DNA of 64,000 nt from Chiridota heheva (Eukaryota > Echinodermata > Holothuroidea > Apodida > Chiridotidae), in the NCBI GenBank assembly GCA_020152595.1, contig JAIGNY010004521.1, positions 92,001-156,000 of the forward strand, given 5' to 3'. This document shows positions 25,301 to 37,300 of the stretch, in pieces (within the stretch, counting starts at the first letter, position 1; each line of letters begins with the position of its first letter). The notes below the pieces were generated by a model, which saw only the letters and a list, made by a program, of their open reading frames with translations, did no database searches and had not been told where the DNA came from. Made by a program: the position numbers and the translations under genes.

Positions 25301-28300
25301 ACCAGCCGACGTCCTTACAAGACCGCCCCTTTGTTAACCGGACTCTCGGATTTGCTCGACGCAACAGTCAACCAACTTGTCTGAGCCTCCGCAAAGGTAG
25401 TCCGGGGGAGGCGCGAGAATGTTCTCTCTCCCCTTGGACTCTCTGACGCCATTCAGACGGACCTTCGGCACTTACCAACAGAAGGCCTGGACCTATTTGC
25501 AGGTCACTTCCGAGACATTCTGCCGTGCCAAGCTGGCCGCCAGGACGATCTTTGGAAGACTCAAAAGCTGTTAGCGAAGACGAAGTCTTTTCTTTGCCTT
25601 ATTCGTGTCCTTACAAAATCCACATTGTGCCGTCTCGCATGATACGATTTCACGTTGGATTATTCAGGCAATCACGTACAATAAATCCGCGTTATTCACG
25701 GAACCTTCAGTTAAGGCACATCAGGTACGAGGCATAGCTACATCAAGTGCGCTTTTTGGTGGGGTTCCCCTCAACGAGATTCTTCGTGCTGTGGTATGGA
25801 AAACACCAGCCACGTTCGTCTCTGCATATCTGAAGGATATACAAGACTATCAAGGCGGAGTTGCAAGGGCTCTTCTTTCAAGAGGAGGACCACCCCTTTC
25901 TTGTGGTAGATATTCTTGTTTTCAATTATTTACGTTCTCTTGTTCTGTTGGATTATTATGTTAAATGTTATTTTGTAACTACTTTCTTAAGGTCGGTTAG
26001 AAGTGCGTTAGAATCAGGTCATGTGACCAGATTGCATATTTATAGCATGGAAGGTAAGTATAACTCGTAAATATCCCCGCTACGCTTAGCGGGGTAAACC
26101 GCCATTCTGTTATCTCCTTACCTTTCTTGTCCAATTAAATCTTTATATCCCACCTTTGACTACATTGTTAGACTTGAGCCTCCCTATCACATTATTCATG
26201 CTGTAGATCTGCTGTTTAACAACATGCAATTAAAAAGTGAAACTTGTACTGAAGAACAAAGATTCAAAAATGAGCAAATCTCTTCTACTGACAAAGAATT
26301 AGGGAATGCTGATTCAATGTGTTATTTGTTTTGTTCCTCAGAGTTTAAGCCATTTACATTCAACTGCCCCAGGCTTTTTCTCCAAAATCTTGCCACACAT
26401 CAAAGTCTTTGCGAGGGTAGCTCCAAAACAAAAGGTATGGATTGCATGTTTTATGTTGTGTATCTTTTACTCATTATTGATTAAAGTACTTTGATAAAAT
26501 TTAATGTAAATTATTTTTGCAGACAATTTTAAATCTGCCATGCTTGATATTTGTAGTGGAATTTTGTGTAATCAAAAATCAGGAGGTTCAAATCAATTGT
26601 GGTAGTAATCATGACGCTAGTGCATACTTTAAACCTGGCCCCTGCTCAGGAAGGCGGGGGGAGGGGTGGGGTATTACATGCTTGGTCGATTTTCATGGTT
26701 ATAGACTCAAAGTACAGTAGCTTAGTTAACACTTTTATAGTTGATCGCACTGAACACAATAGAACATATTACAGTCACAAGCAGTGCACTGATTCAACAC
26801 ATACAAAATCTTGCAGAGTGCATACCTCTGCCCCCTGTTCATTCCCCACTGTAATACAATACCTCAGAAACCCTTGACCCACTAAGTTATACCCCCAAAC
26901 AATCTCTTTCTCACTGTTGATCCTTATTGCTATTTGCATTCTAAACACTTGAGGATTATCACTTGTGATCATTGTTTTCAGCTTTATTCAGGCTAAGCAT
27001 TCATTGCTTGAGCTCTATTCAGCCAAGATTCACATTCCATCATTTTCCTTTCATACAAGAAAGCAAGTGTTTTGATTCTCTTTGATGCCAGAAGCCACTT
27101 GATCTGATTTTCATTGAGTGCAGAAAATTGATTGTTTTGAATTCTTTTCAGGGCATAAAATTAATTGTTTATTGACATTCGATTGGAAACCATTGAAAGT
27201 TTCAACTATATAAGTCTTCACAGATCTCATCTTAAAGCATCCACACCCCTCAATTTCTGCCCTTTTCCTGTTCCAATAAGTCCCAAATTTAATCACAAAA
27301 CCACACACCAAATTTAATCAAAATCCAATCATCAGTTATTAAGATATCTTGATGACAAACAAACAAACAAACAAACATATAGAGGTGAAAACATAACCTC
27401 CATCCAACTTCGTTGGTGGAGGTAACTATTGGTTGAAATGTTTTAAGAGCGAAAACAGTGTTTCATTTGAAGATCATTTACATAAGAAACTATTTAAAGG
27501 TTGAAAGTTAAATTAGAAAGTTTTATGAAGCAGTATGATGTGAATTAGGAAAGGTGACTGATTTTTAAAGCAAGGTGTTGGCTCATGCAAAGTTTTTCAT
27601 TTTACGTAGGAGTTTGTGATCACATCTTTAAAGAAGTTAGGATTCACCACACTCATGTGCGGAGATGGCACAAATGACGTAGGCGCTCTGAAGCATGCTC
27701 ATGTTGGTAAGTATCAATTGTTTTTGTTTTACACTTTAAGGCAATTCTAGGGATAGCAGACATAAGTCACTTGTCAGTGTGGACCCAAGGAACTTGCCAG
27801 GGTGGAAAGTTGATTTTTAATACCCTGCTTTTTTTGGGAAGTGGTCAGAGAACCAGGTGGGGAGTGAATCTCTTACCATAAAGACTGTCTGATTAACATC
27901 CTCTTTGAAGGATGGTGAGCGCAATCCATCCATTAGCCACTTTTGCCAAAGGTCTGATGAGGGAGAAGGAGTGTATGATGCTAAAGATGAACCTCTGCAC
28001 TGATGTCAGTGTATATCATTCTGCATATCTGTGGACAAATTGCTGGTTAAATCGCAGTCGGACTCGAACCTGGGACCTCCAGCATCTCAGGCATATGCTG
28101 AGGTACCTGCCTCCCTTACGTTGATATTTAAATGAAAATGTAGACTTGTGACATCCTTGATTTCTCTTAAATAAAACAAGATACTGGTGTGGTTTGCCTT
28201 TACGTTGATTGTCATGAAGGATAGACAAGTCTCACCACTATTTGTTAAACTGAAGTAGTAACAATTGCAAAAGAAGTGATGATTGATTCTGTCACTTTCT

Positions 28301-31300
28301 TCCTTTTGACTCTAGGTGTTGCATTGCTGTCCCAAGAACCAAGATTTGTAAGACGGACCAAAAAGGACGAGGTATTTGATATCATTACATGAACTTTCTA
28401 TAAACAATCCTTTTTCTCAGCATTATAAGTATTTAAATTAAAGATGAATGTTGAGGCATTCATCTTTAATGTACAGGGCAAAGATTTTTCGCTGGAGTAG
28501 AAGGCACGAGTGCAAAGTCCTTTGAACCGTACAATAGATACACATATAAACACGATGCCAAAACTAATCTTTTTGTCTAACAACGGTTATCATACCTGTC
28601 TACAGACCACGAGGCCCTGAGGTTCAAGCCTGGGTTGGGTAGACAAACCAACTGGTTATCAAAAATTGCGTGGTTGTTGATGTTATGTCTGTCCATTATC
28701 GTCGATACCTGTGTTCTTGTCGGTTGTATTAAGCGTTTACGTGATAGCGTTGTTACTATCATAAAAAAAGCGACGACCCGTCATTGTAATTGTGTGTTTA
28801 GTCGCATTAATCTTTTTATAACAAATTTATGTGAGATTGTTTAAAATAAAATTTACAAAAAGTGTACATAGATTTTTTTCTTTGTTAAGAAATTCACCTG
28901 TTGTAATAATGGACTAAATTAAATACTCAAATTCATGCATTACGAAGATTTAATGCATGGTTCAAAACAATGCAAATACTCCATAGAAATTTTATAACAG
29001 TATTTAAAAGAAATGTTTTGTGATACTTGTATCATACGTGGTCATACTAATTGTTCCTCTCTAAATTATACATTGAATTATAAAGGTTTACGGGTTCTTT
29101 ATTTTTAAGCAATTCGCTATAACTTTACTGATTCATATCAATATCTGTATGAGATGAATAGTGGGCGCCACCCAATCCTTGTTTCCCATTTCTCCATGAC
29201 TGCATGAGGTGAAGCCATGGTGCAGTAGACCATGCCAGGGTATTACTCCACACATCTCTGAAAAATAGCAAAATATATTGAAACAATGTGCTCCAAATTG
29301 GATTTGATAATGAAAAATACATTACCCACTTTTGTTGTTCTTGTGCAGAATGAAGCAGATGGAACTTCAGTTGATAAAAAACAAGAGAAATCCATAGTCC
29401 CAGCGAGAGGTAGGAGGCAGGATTCAAACAAAGCAGACAAATTGAAGGGCAAAGATGGGGTCAACAAAGGTCACGGTGAGGGACCTCGTGTCAGCGGTGG
29501 AACAAAGTATGCTAATAAGAGAGCCTTGGCTAGAGGAGAGGACCTTACAAGGGTAAGAACTGTCAACTAGAACATCAATGACACACCCCTGTTGTCCGCT
29601 ACTCAATGTTATTGACTAGGGTATCTTACAAAAGCGTTTGGTTGATGGAAGCTGAAAAAACAGTATTGAATACAAATACCTATATACCTTTTTAAATCTG
29701 AATTGGCAATTTCCGGAAAACTAATTTAAATAATGTCACATGGCTGAAATTCATGTGTCCATAATGGACCAATCGTATACTGGCAGAATCTTATCCACCA
29801 GTCAAATACTGGGGGAATCTTGGTTGTCTCTATAAATTATACACGATCTTGGACTAAGCCTTTTAAAAAGATGCTTTCCAATGCATATATCATATACGCG
29901 AGCACATTGTTGCTCTAACTTTTCTTCCAGCCACTGCAGCTGATTGGTTGGATAACAAAGGGAAAATTTCTCCAGTAGTTGATTGGTCAAACTCAATTTG
30001 AAAAAGTCAATTGTGCAAATGCTTGCATTTGTTATTATGTACATTTAGTAAGAAATTCTTCAAGTCCAAATGGTGCTGAATAAGGGAGGAATGGATCTCA
30101 CCAAGGTTTCACAAATAGAAAATAAAAGTGACAAATCGGCTATCAGTTTTTCACATGTTTAGAGAACGTAAAGCCATGAAAAGACAAAATATTAGGATTC
30201 GCTGGGTTATAATTGGATAAGAAAAAAAAAGAGCTTCCAAAACTGTCACCAATTGACATCTACAAAGGGTCCCAAAATGTGATCCTTAATTTCAATTTTT
30301 CATAGGATGGTTTGAAGTAGATATGCAGAAATATTTGAATGCTTTGATTTGACTGTGTAATGATATGAAATTTGTCTAAGATAATAAATTTACTGTCTTT
30401 TAAGAATATGAAAGCTGTTTATTTGTATATGTAGCACTAAGGCATGAATTAATCAAGGGACATTTATGCACCATTATTTTTTGTAAAAAGTATCCAAAAG
30501 CACAAAATTATTCTTCCAAAACAGGGGCGAAAAAGGTACTTGTAATAAACAAAAATAACTGGGTCTTACACACAACTGAAATGCAAATATTATCAGGTGC
30601 TACATGGATATTGTATAATTAAGGGCTGTATAATTTTCAAAATATGATAGAATACATAAAGACTTTAATGAATCTGAGGCTGTGATGTCACAACTAGACT
30701 GATTTCAGCAGTTTCTACACAAGTCATACATAACTTCAAACTAAATTATCTCCTTAACAGAATAAGATTATTTAATTCTTTCTTTACCATTTTGTTATAA
30801 TTAACAAACGTAACTGGGTCTTGCACACAACTGTATTGTAAATATATTACAGGTATGCTACATGGATATTGCATAAATAAGGGCTGTATAATTTTCATCA
30901 GAAGACCTGAACTTGAACCTTGACCTTAAAACATGAAATGTCCACTTTTTTTTTGAGGGGGGTGGGGGGGGGGGAGCTTTTCAAATCATGAATAAATAAA
31001 CCTATGTGGATTTATTTGCATCTTGTCTTTTACTAGACTCAGAAGAAGTTGAAAGACATGATGAAAGATATGGAGGAACTAGACCAGCCGCAAGTTGTCA
31101 AGTTAGGTGACGCTAGTATTGCATCACCCTTCACATCTAAGCTTGCATCAATTATATGTGGTAGGTTTGAAATCTGTAGATGAAATCTTTTTTACAGATG
31201 TTTGAGTGATTACATTAATAACTGTGTGACCTGGTCATCCCTGATGTGATATTGTTCACCTTAGCATTTTATTAAAGAAAAAAGTCTTTGAAGGGTGGAG

Positions 31301-34300
31301 CATATTCTTACAAAAATGTCTGAACCAGGGTTAAAAGACTTCCAAATTTTCCCAGAATTCGAGATTTTTTTTGGTATTTGGATATTGTTTTTAATTTTTT
31401 TTTAAATTTCAGTCAATTTTTTTTAACAGAAAATCAAGCAAGTTACATGAAAGGCTTAGCAGATCATCAGTAGACAAATATAGATGCAAGTGTATGTACT
31501 AGAAATAAACTTAAACATCAAAGATCATACAGTATATATTATATGTTGCTGAGCAATTGTTATGACCATCAATAATGTTGCGGTGTTGACGCCTGTACAT
31601 ATTTAATGCTCTAAATTTTAATTGCCATGTCTAAAACTGCAGTGCATCAGCTGCAGAAGAGATAGGAACCCAAAACTTTAAAAAATATTAAATGGAATTT
31701 TGACAGTATCACTAGAATTAGAGTTTTAAGTTATGGCTGCTCAATGTTAGATTTAAATTTATGCAAATTTTGTGATATATGTCTGGGCAAACAGCTCAAA
31801 ATCTCAATGAAATTCTTTAAATTTCTTTTCTAAATTTCAGTCACTGAAAATGATGGGGAAGTCTATTCCTGCTAGAATTTGATTTAGAATGGCAAAGGTT
31901 AAAAAACCTTTGGACAGAATTTGCTGCACCACTTCATAGAATGATGAATAGACAAGGGATTTACAAAAGAAAATGCCAAGGTTGCCCTGTAATACATCAC
32001 AAAATTTGCATAGAATATGCAAATTTAAATTTAAACTGCTGTAAAATGGTCATTGTTTAACTGATTCTCATGAAATAGTTTGCTACTATAATGCTTTTTA
32101 ATAGATTTTAAAACAATTATATTTCATCTGCTGTACATGTGTATGAACCTTTAAAGCTGAAACTATTTGCTTCAATATATGCATATATTATATATTGTTT
32201 TCATAGATGAAAATGCTGCGCGAAAAGTTCCGGTTCCGGTGCATCCCTACTCATTTTAAATTCCTCAAACATTGATCAGCAATAATATGGGACCTACAAG
32301 ATATTTTTTTCAAAGTTGAATTGGAAGCACTGTCTACCCAAAATGTGAAACCCTTTCAAGTATGCATCCATAAACCATTAGTTTGTATTTGATTTCATTT
32401 TGATTTTCAGTGTGTCATATTATCAAGCAGGGCCGTTGCACTCTAGTCACCACGCTTCAGATGTTTAAAATTCTAGCGCTCAATGCTCTCATCTTGGCGT
32501 ACAGTCAAAGTGTGCTTTATCTAGATGGAGTTAAATTCAGTGACGGTCAAGCAACTCTTCAGGGCCTGCTATTGGCTGGTTGCTTTCTTTTTATATCAAG
32601 GTCAAAGGTAAATATCTTTCTTTTTGTTCACATGTTAAATTTACATAAGAATTGTTTGCTGTTTGTTTGTGTTTTTGATGCTTGATCACATTGTTGTGTG
32701 GCTAGCAACATATAAGGGGGGATTTGGATCTCTAATACTGTGTTATTGATGCTTGATCACATTGTTGTGTGACCAGCAACATATAATGGGGGATTTGGAT
32801 CTCTAGTACTGTGTTATTGATGCTTGATCACATTGTTGTGTGACCAACAACATATAAGGGGGATTTGGATCTCTAATACTGTGTTATTGATGCTTGATCA
32901 CATTGTTGTGTGGCTAGCAACATATAAGGGGGGATTTGGATCTCTAATACTGTGTTATTGATGCTTGATCACATTGTTGTGTGACCAGCAACATATAATG
33001 GGGGATTTGGATCTCTAGTACTGTGTTATTGATGCTTGATCACATTGTTGTGTGACCAACAACATATAAGGGGGGATTTGGATCTCTAGTACTGTGTTTT
33101 TGATGCTTGATCACATTGTTGTGTGACCAGCAACATATAAGGGGGGATTTGGATCTCTAGTACTGTGTTTTTGATGCTTGATCACATTGTTGTGTGACCA
33201 GCAACATATAAGGGGGGATTTGGATCTCTAGTACTGTGTTTTTGATGCTTGATCACATTGTTGTGTGACCAGCAACATATAAGAGGGGATTTGGATCTCT
33301 AGAATCCACCTCCTCCCCATTAAACAAATACCTGATGTGTCTGCACAAAGTCATTTACACTTATATTACGTTGCTATACCTCTAACTGTTAAGGCTTTTG
33401 TAAAGCCTAATCTTGAAATCAAATTTATATGTATGTTATACCCTGGCACAGTTTGACATTTGCTGCTGTGAAACCACACCAAATAGACTCTATCTTGCAT
33501 GCTTTTAGAATTGCAAGTGGCAATGTTGACCAAAATGCTGAACTGTACATTCGAATTGTCTCCATTCTACCTCTCCGATTGTCTTGGTCACTTTGAGATT
33601 TACACAATTACAAAAACTAAACCACAGGCTGATAGAACATGGGGGTAAACGCTCTTTGGCTTCTGCAGCCCCTTGTGGAACAGACTTTCATACCATGTCA
33701 AACTTCTCTTAAATCATAGAAGTACATCGTTAAAGACATTCCTTATGGATTGAGATTCAAATTGTTTTTTTAGGTTATTCTTGTCAGTATTTTTGTGTAT
33801 TTCTCAAGTATAGAAAGATTCAGTGTTACACTCCTTGCATTTTTATCATTCACTATTGTATCGATAGTTTGACCAAAGAAGAATATAACTTTTCTTTTCA
33901 TTTACAGCCTTTAAAGATATTATCAAAGTGCAGACCTTTACCTAATATATTCAACGTGTATACAATTTCAACAGTTTTGCTGCAGTTTGCAGTTCATTTT
34001 TGGTGCTTAATAACACTAGTGAAAGAGGCCAAGGATAGATTGCCTGCAAGGTAATTACAGTTGTAATTTTGTTAGTTGTGGAAAAAGTAATGTTAAAGGT
34101 ACAAGGACGTGCAGAGGCAACTTAAACTAAATTACTTTAAAATTCTTACAGCAGTTTTAAATCTCATGCATCAATTTGCATATTTCATGCCCGATTTGCA
34201 TATTTCATACACAATTTGCATATTTTGTATATCATTGTGCATATTTCATGCACAATTTGCATATTTCATGCATCAATTTGAATATTTCATGCACCAATTT

Positions 34301-37300
34301 GAATATTTCATGCACCTTTTGTGATGTACTACAGGCGGACCTTGGTATTTCTTGTGTTGTTTAAATGTCTTATCACAATTTGTTGAAGTATTGTAGCAAC
34401 AAATTTGGAGAATTCCCTGTACCCTAAATAGAATCCTAGCAGGAATAGACTTCCCTGCTTTTGAAATATTTAAAAATGTCAAGAATTACAGAAAGGTTTT
34501 GAAGTACTCGCTAAGTCACACATATTTCACATAAATCAAATTGTTGTTTTTTTGGTTCGCATGCAAAGCATAATGCAAACCTATGTAATGGTGATTACGT
34601 CCATCTGGCTGTCCGTCCGGCCGTTCAGTTTCTTTCTGAGAAATTCCTAAGAAATGTTAAAGTTTTTTGAGAATTCCTCAGAAAATGTTAAAGTTTCTTC
34701 AGAGTTCCTCAGAAAAAGCTATAGTTTTTTCAGATATTCTTATGGAAGGTTAGAATTTCCTTACAAAATGTGAAAGTTTCTCAGAGACACTTAAGACAGG
34801 ATTGAAGACTAGTTTCCTTAAAAAGTCTACAAAACATTTGTTATTTTCTTAGAAGATAACTGTAAAATGATGTAATTCTTTAGAGATCCTCAAGTGTCTC
34901 TCTTGTAGCACTTGAGATTTGAAATCTTTAAAATTCTTCAAAATATTTAGGCACCAACAGTTGTATCAGGCATGATAATTAAACTCCACCTTTATTATTG
35001 TTATCATTTGTATAAAGTTGCTACAGTATATGAACTGACCAGACTTTTTTTATTTAGTATGCTTAGTCAGGGAGTGTGACAGGATGTGATTGCATATGGA
35101 CATAGGAAGGGATGCCATGTGGGACATGGATGGGTCCATGAGGGACATACTGTATGATATAATATTTACCATGTTGTATACACCAAGGGCTATATCAGGC
35201 ATAATTATTTGACTCCACCTTTTTTTCTTATTCAACAACTCATTTTCATATAAGTTATTAAATGAACTGATACTTTCATACATAGTATGCTCAATCAGGG
35301 ACTGTGACAGCTAGGATGAGACTTCTTATGGAGCCTATGGGACATAGGGTGGGATGCCATGTGAGACATAAGGTGGGATGCCATGTGGGACATGGGGTGG
35401 AATGCCATGTAGGATATATGGTGGAATGCCATGCAGGACATAAGGTGGAATGCCATGAGATGGAATGTCATGTGGGACATGGAGTCCCACCCTATTTCAA
35501 AAGTTATTTGCATATAAGTTATTATATGAACTGACACTTTCATACATAGTATATTCAATCAGGGACTGATAGCTAGGATGAGATTTCTTATGGAGCCTAT
35601 GGGATGTCATGTGGGACATGGGGTGGGATGTCATGGGGTGGGATGCCATGTGGGACATGGGGTGGGATGCCTTGTGGAACAGGGTAGAATGCCATTAGGG
35701 ACATGGTGGGATGCCACGAGTAACACAGAGTGTGACATAGGTTGGTATGCCATGTGTGACATAAGGTAGCATGCCATGTGTGACAAGGTAGGAGACTATG
35801 TGGGACATAGGGTAGGAGGCCATGGCGACATGGGATGTGGTGCCATGTGGGACATAAAGTAGGATGTCATTGGGACATTAGGAGGGATACCATGTGGAAC
35901 ATATGGTGGGACATTAGGTGGGATGCTATGTGGGACAGGTGGGAAGCCACTGATGCAGGACACAGGGAGAAATGCCATGTGGGACATAGGGAGGGATGTC
36001 ATGTGGTACATATGGTTAGATTAATGTGGGACATACATGTAGGATGGGATCCATGTGGGTCATAGCGTGGGATGCCATGTGGGACATATGGTGGAATGCC
36101 ATGTGGGACAGGTGGGAAGCCACTGATGCAGGACACAGGGAGAAATGCCATGTGGGACATAGGGAGGGATGTCATGTGGTACATATGGTTAGATTAATGT
36201 GGGACATACATGTAGGATGGGATCCATGTGGGTCATAGCGTGGGATGCCATGTGGGACATATGGTGGAATGCTATGTGGGACATGGTGGAATGCCATGTG
36301 AGTCACTGTATGGTGGAATGCCATGTGGGAGATATGGTGGAATGCCATGTGGGACAAGGCATGGGATGTCATGAGGTGGGATGTCATTTGGGACTTGGAA
36401 TGTGGGACATACAGTAGAGTGGAGTGCCATGTGGGTCATAGGATGGGATGCCCTGTGGGACATATGATGGAATGCCACATGGGACAAGGGATGGGATGGA
36501 TGTCATGTAAGACATGGGGTGGGATGCCACGTGGGAGATAAGGTGGAATGCCATGTGGGACATGGGATGCCATGTGGGACATGGATGCCATGTGGGACAT
36601 GGGATGCCATGTGGGACATGGATGCCATGTGGGACATGGGATGCCATGTGGGACGGGATGCCATGTGGGACGTGGGATGCCATGTGGGACGTGGATGCCA
36701 TGTGGGACGTGGGATGCCATGTGGGACGTGGGATGCCATGTGGGACGGGATGCCATGGGACGTGGGATGCCATGTGGGACGTGGATGCCATGTGGGACGT
36801 GGATGCCATGTGGGACGTGGGGATGCCATGTGGGACGTGGATGCCATGTGGGACGTGGGATGCCATGTGGGACGTGGGATGCCATGTGGGACGTGGGATG
36901 CCATGTGGGTCGTGGGATGCCATGTGGGACGTGGGATGCCATGTGGGACGTGGGATGCCATGTGGGGCGTGGGATGCCATGTGGGACGTGGGATGCCATG
37001 TGGGTCGTGGGATGCCATGTGGGGCGTGGGATGCCTTGTGGGGCATGGGATGCCATGTGGGGCATAAGATGTTATGTGGGGCATGGGATGCCATTTTTAT
37101 AATTGACCCGGTCATATGATATGGGTGTCAATTTGTATGGGCATGCGAACCATGATAGTATTTACTGTTGTAGTTCAAAATTTAAAAACTGATCTGGTGA
37201 GATTTTTATACCCATTCAACCAATATAGAAATAGCTACATGTCCATAGACCTTCACCATTCTACAGCTGTTTTGACATGATTGTACAAATGCTGTTTGTA

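Larger units (their letters stand above)
21683..26098 (+). mobile_element. DIRS-type tyrosine-recombinase retrotransposon, element 1 (internally deleted)
   Basis: The termini are inverted, not direct. Left ACTTCTAGTTATACTTTACC... with TTCCATGCTATAAATATGCA is repeated in reverse complement at 25977-26060 (TGCATATTTATAGCATGGAA). The 4.4 kb body has gag-like fragments (23752-25337) and a tyrosine-recombinase C-terminus (25605-25900). Reverse transcriptase and RNase H are missing, so it is a non-autonomous deletion derivative. It is in the same transcriptional sense as the host gene. A second element with related ends lies at 53231-58364. Inverted termini plus a tyrosine recombinase define the DIRS order. 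Confidence 0.85.
20628..26341 (+). other. ATP13A1: Intron 13 (5.7 kb), DIRS insertion
   Basis: The intron is dominated by the DIRS-type element at 21683-26098. The flanks 20628-21682 and 26099-26341 contain no recognised genes. It ends TTCCTCAG before exon 14. Confidence 0.8.

Noticed and set aside
36384-37119. Long minus- and plus-strand open frames (HGIPRPTW-like and [11 protein letters not shown]-like repeats)
   Set aside because: Products of the minisatellite of about 19 bp, open in several frames and on both strands at once.
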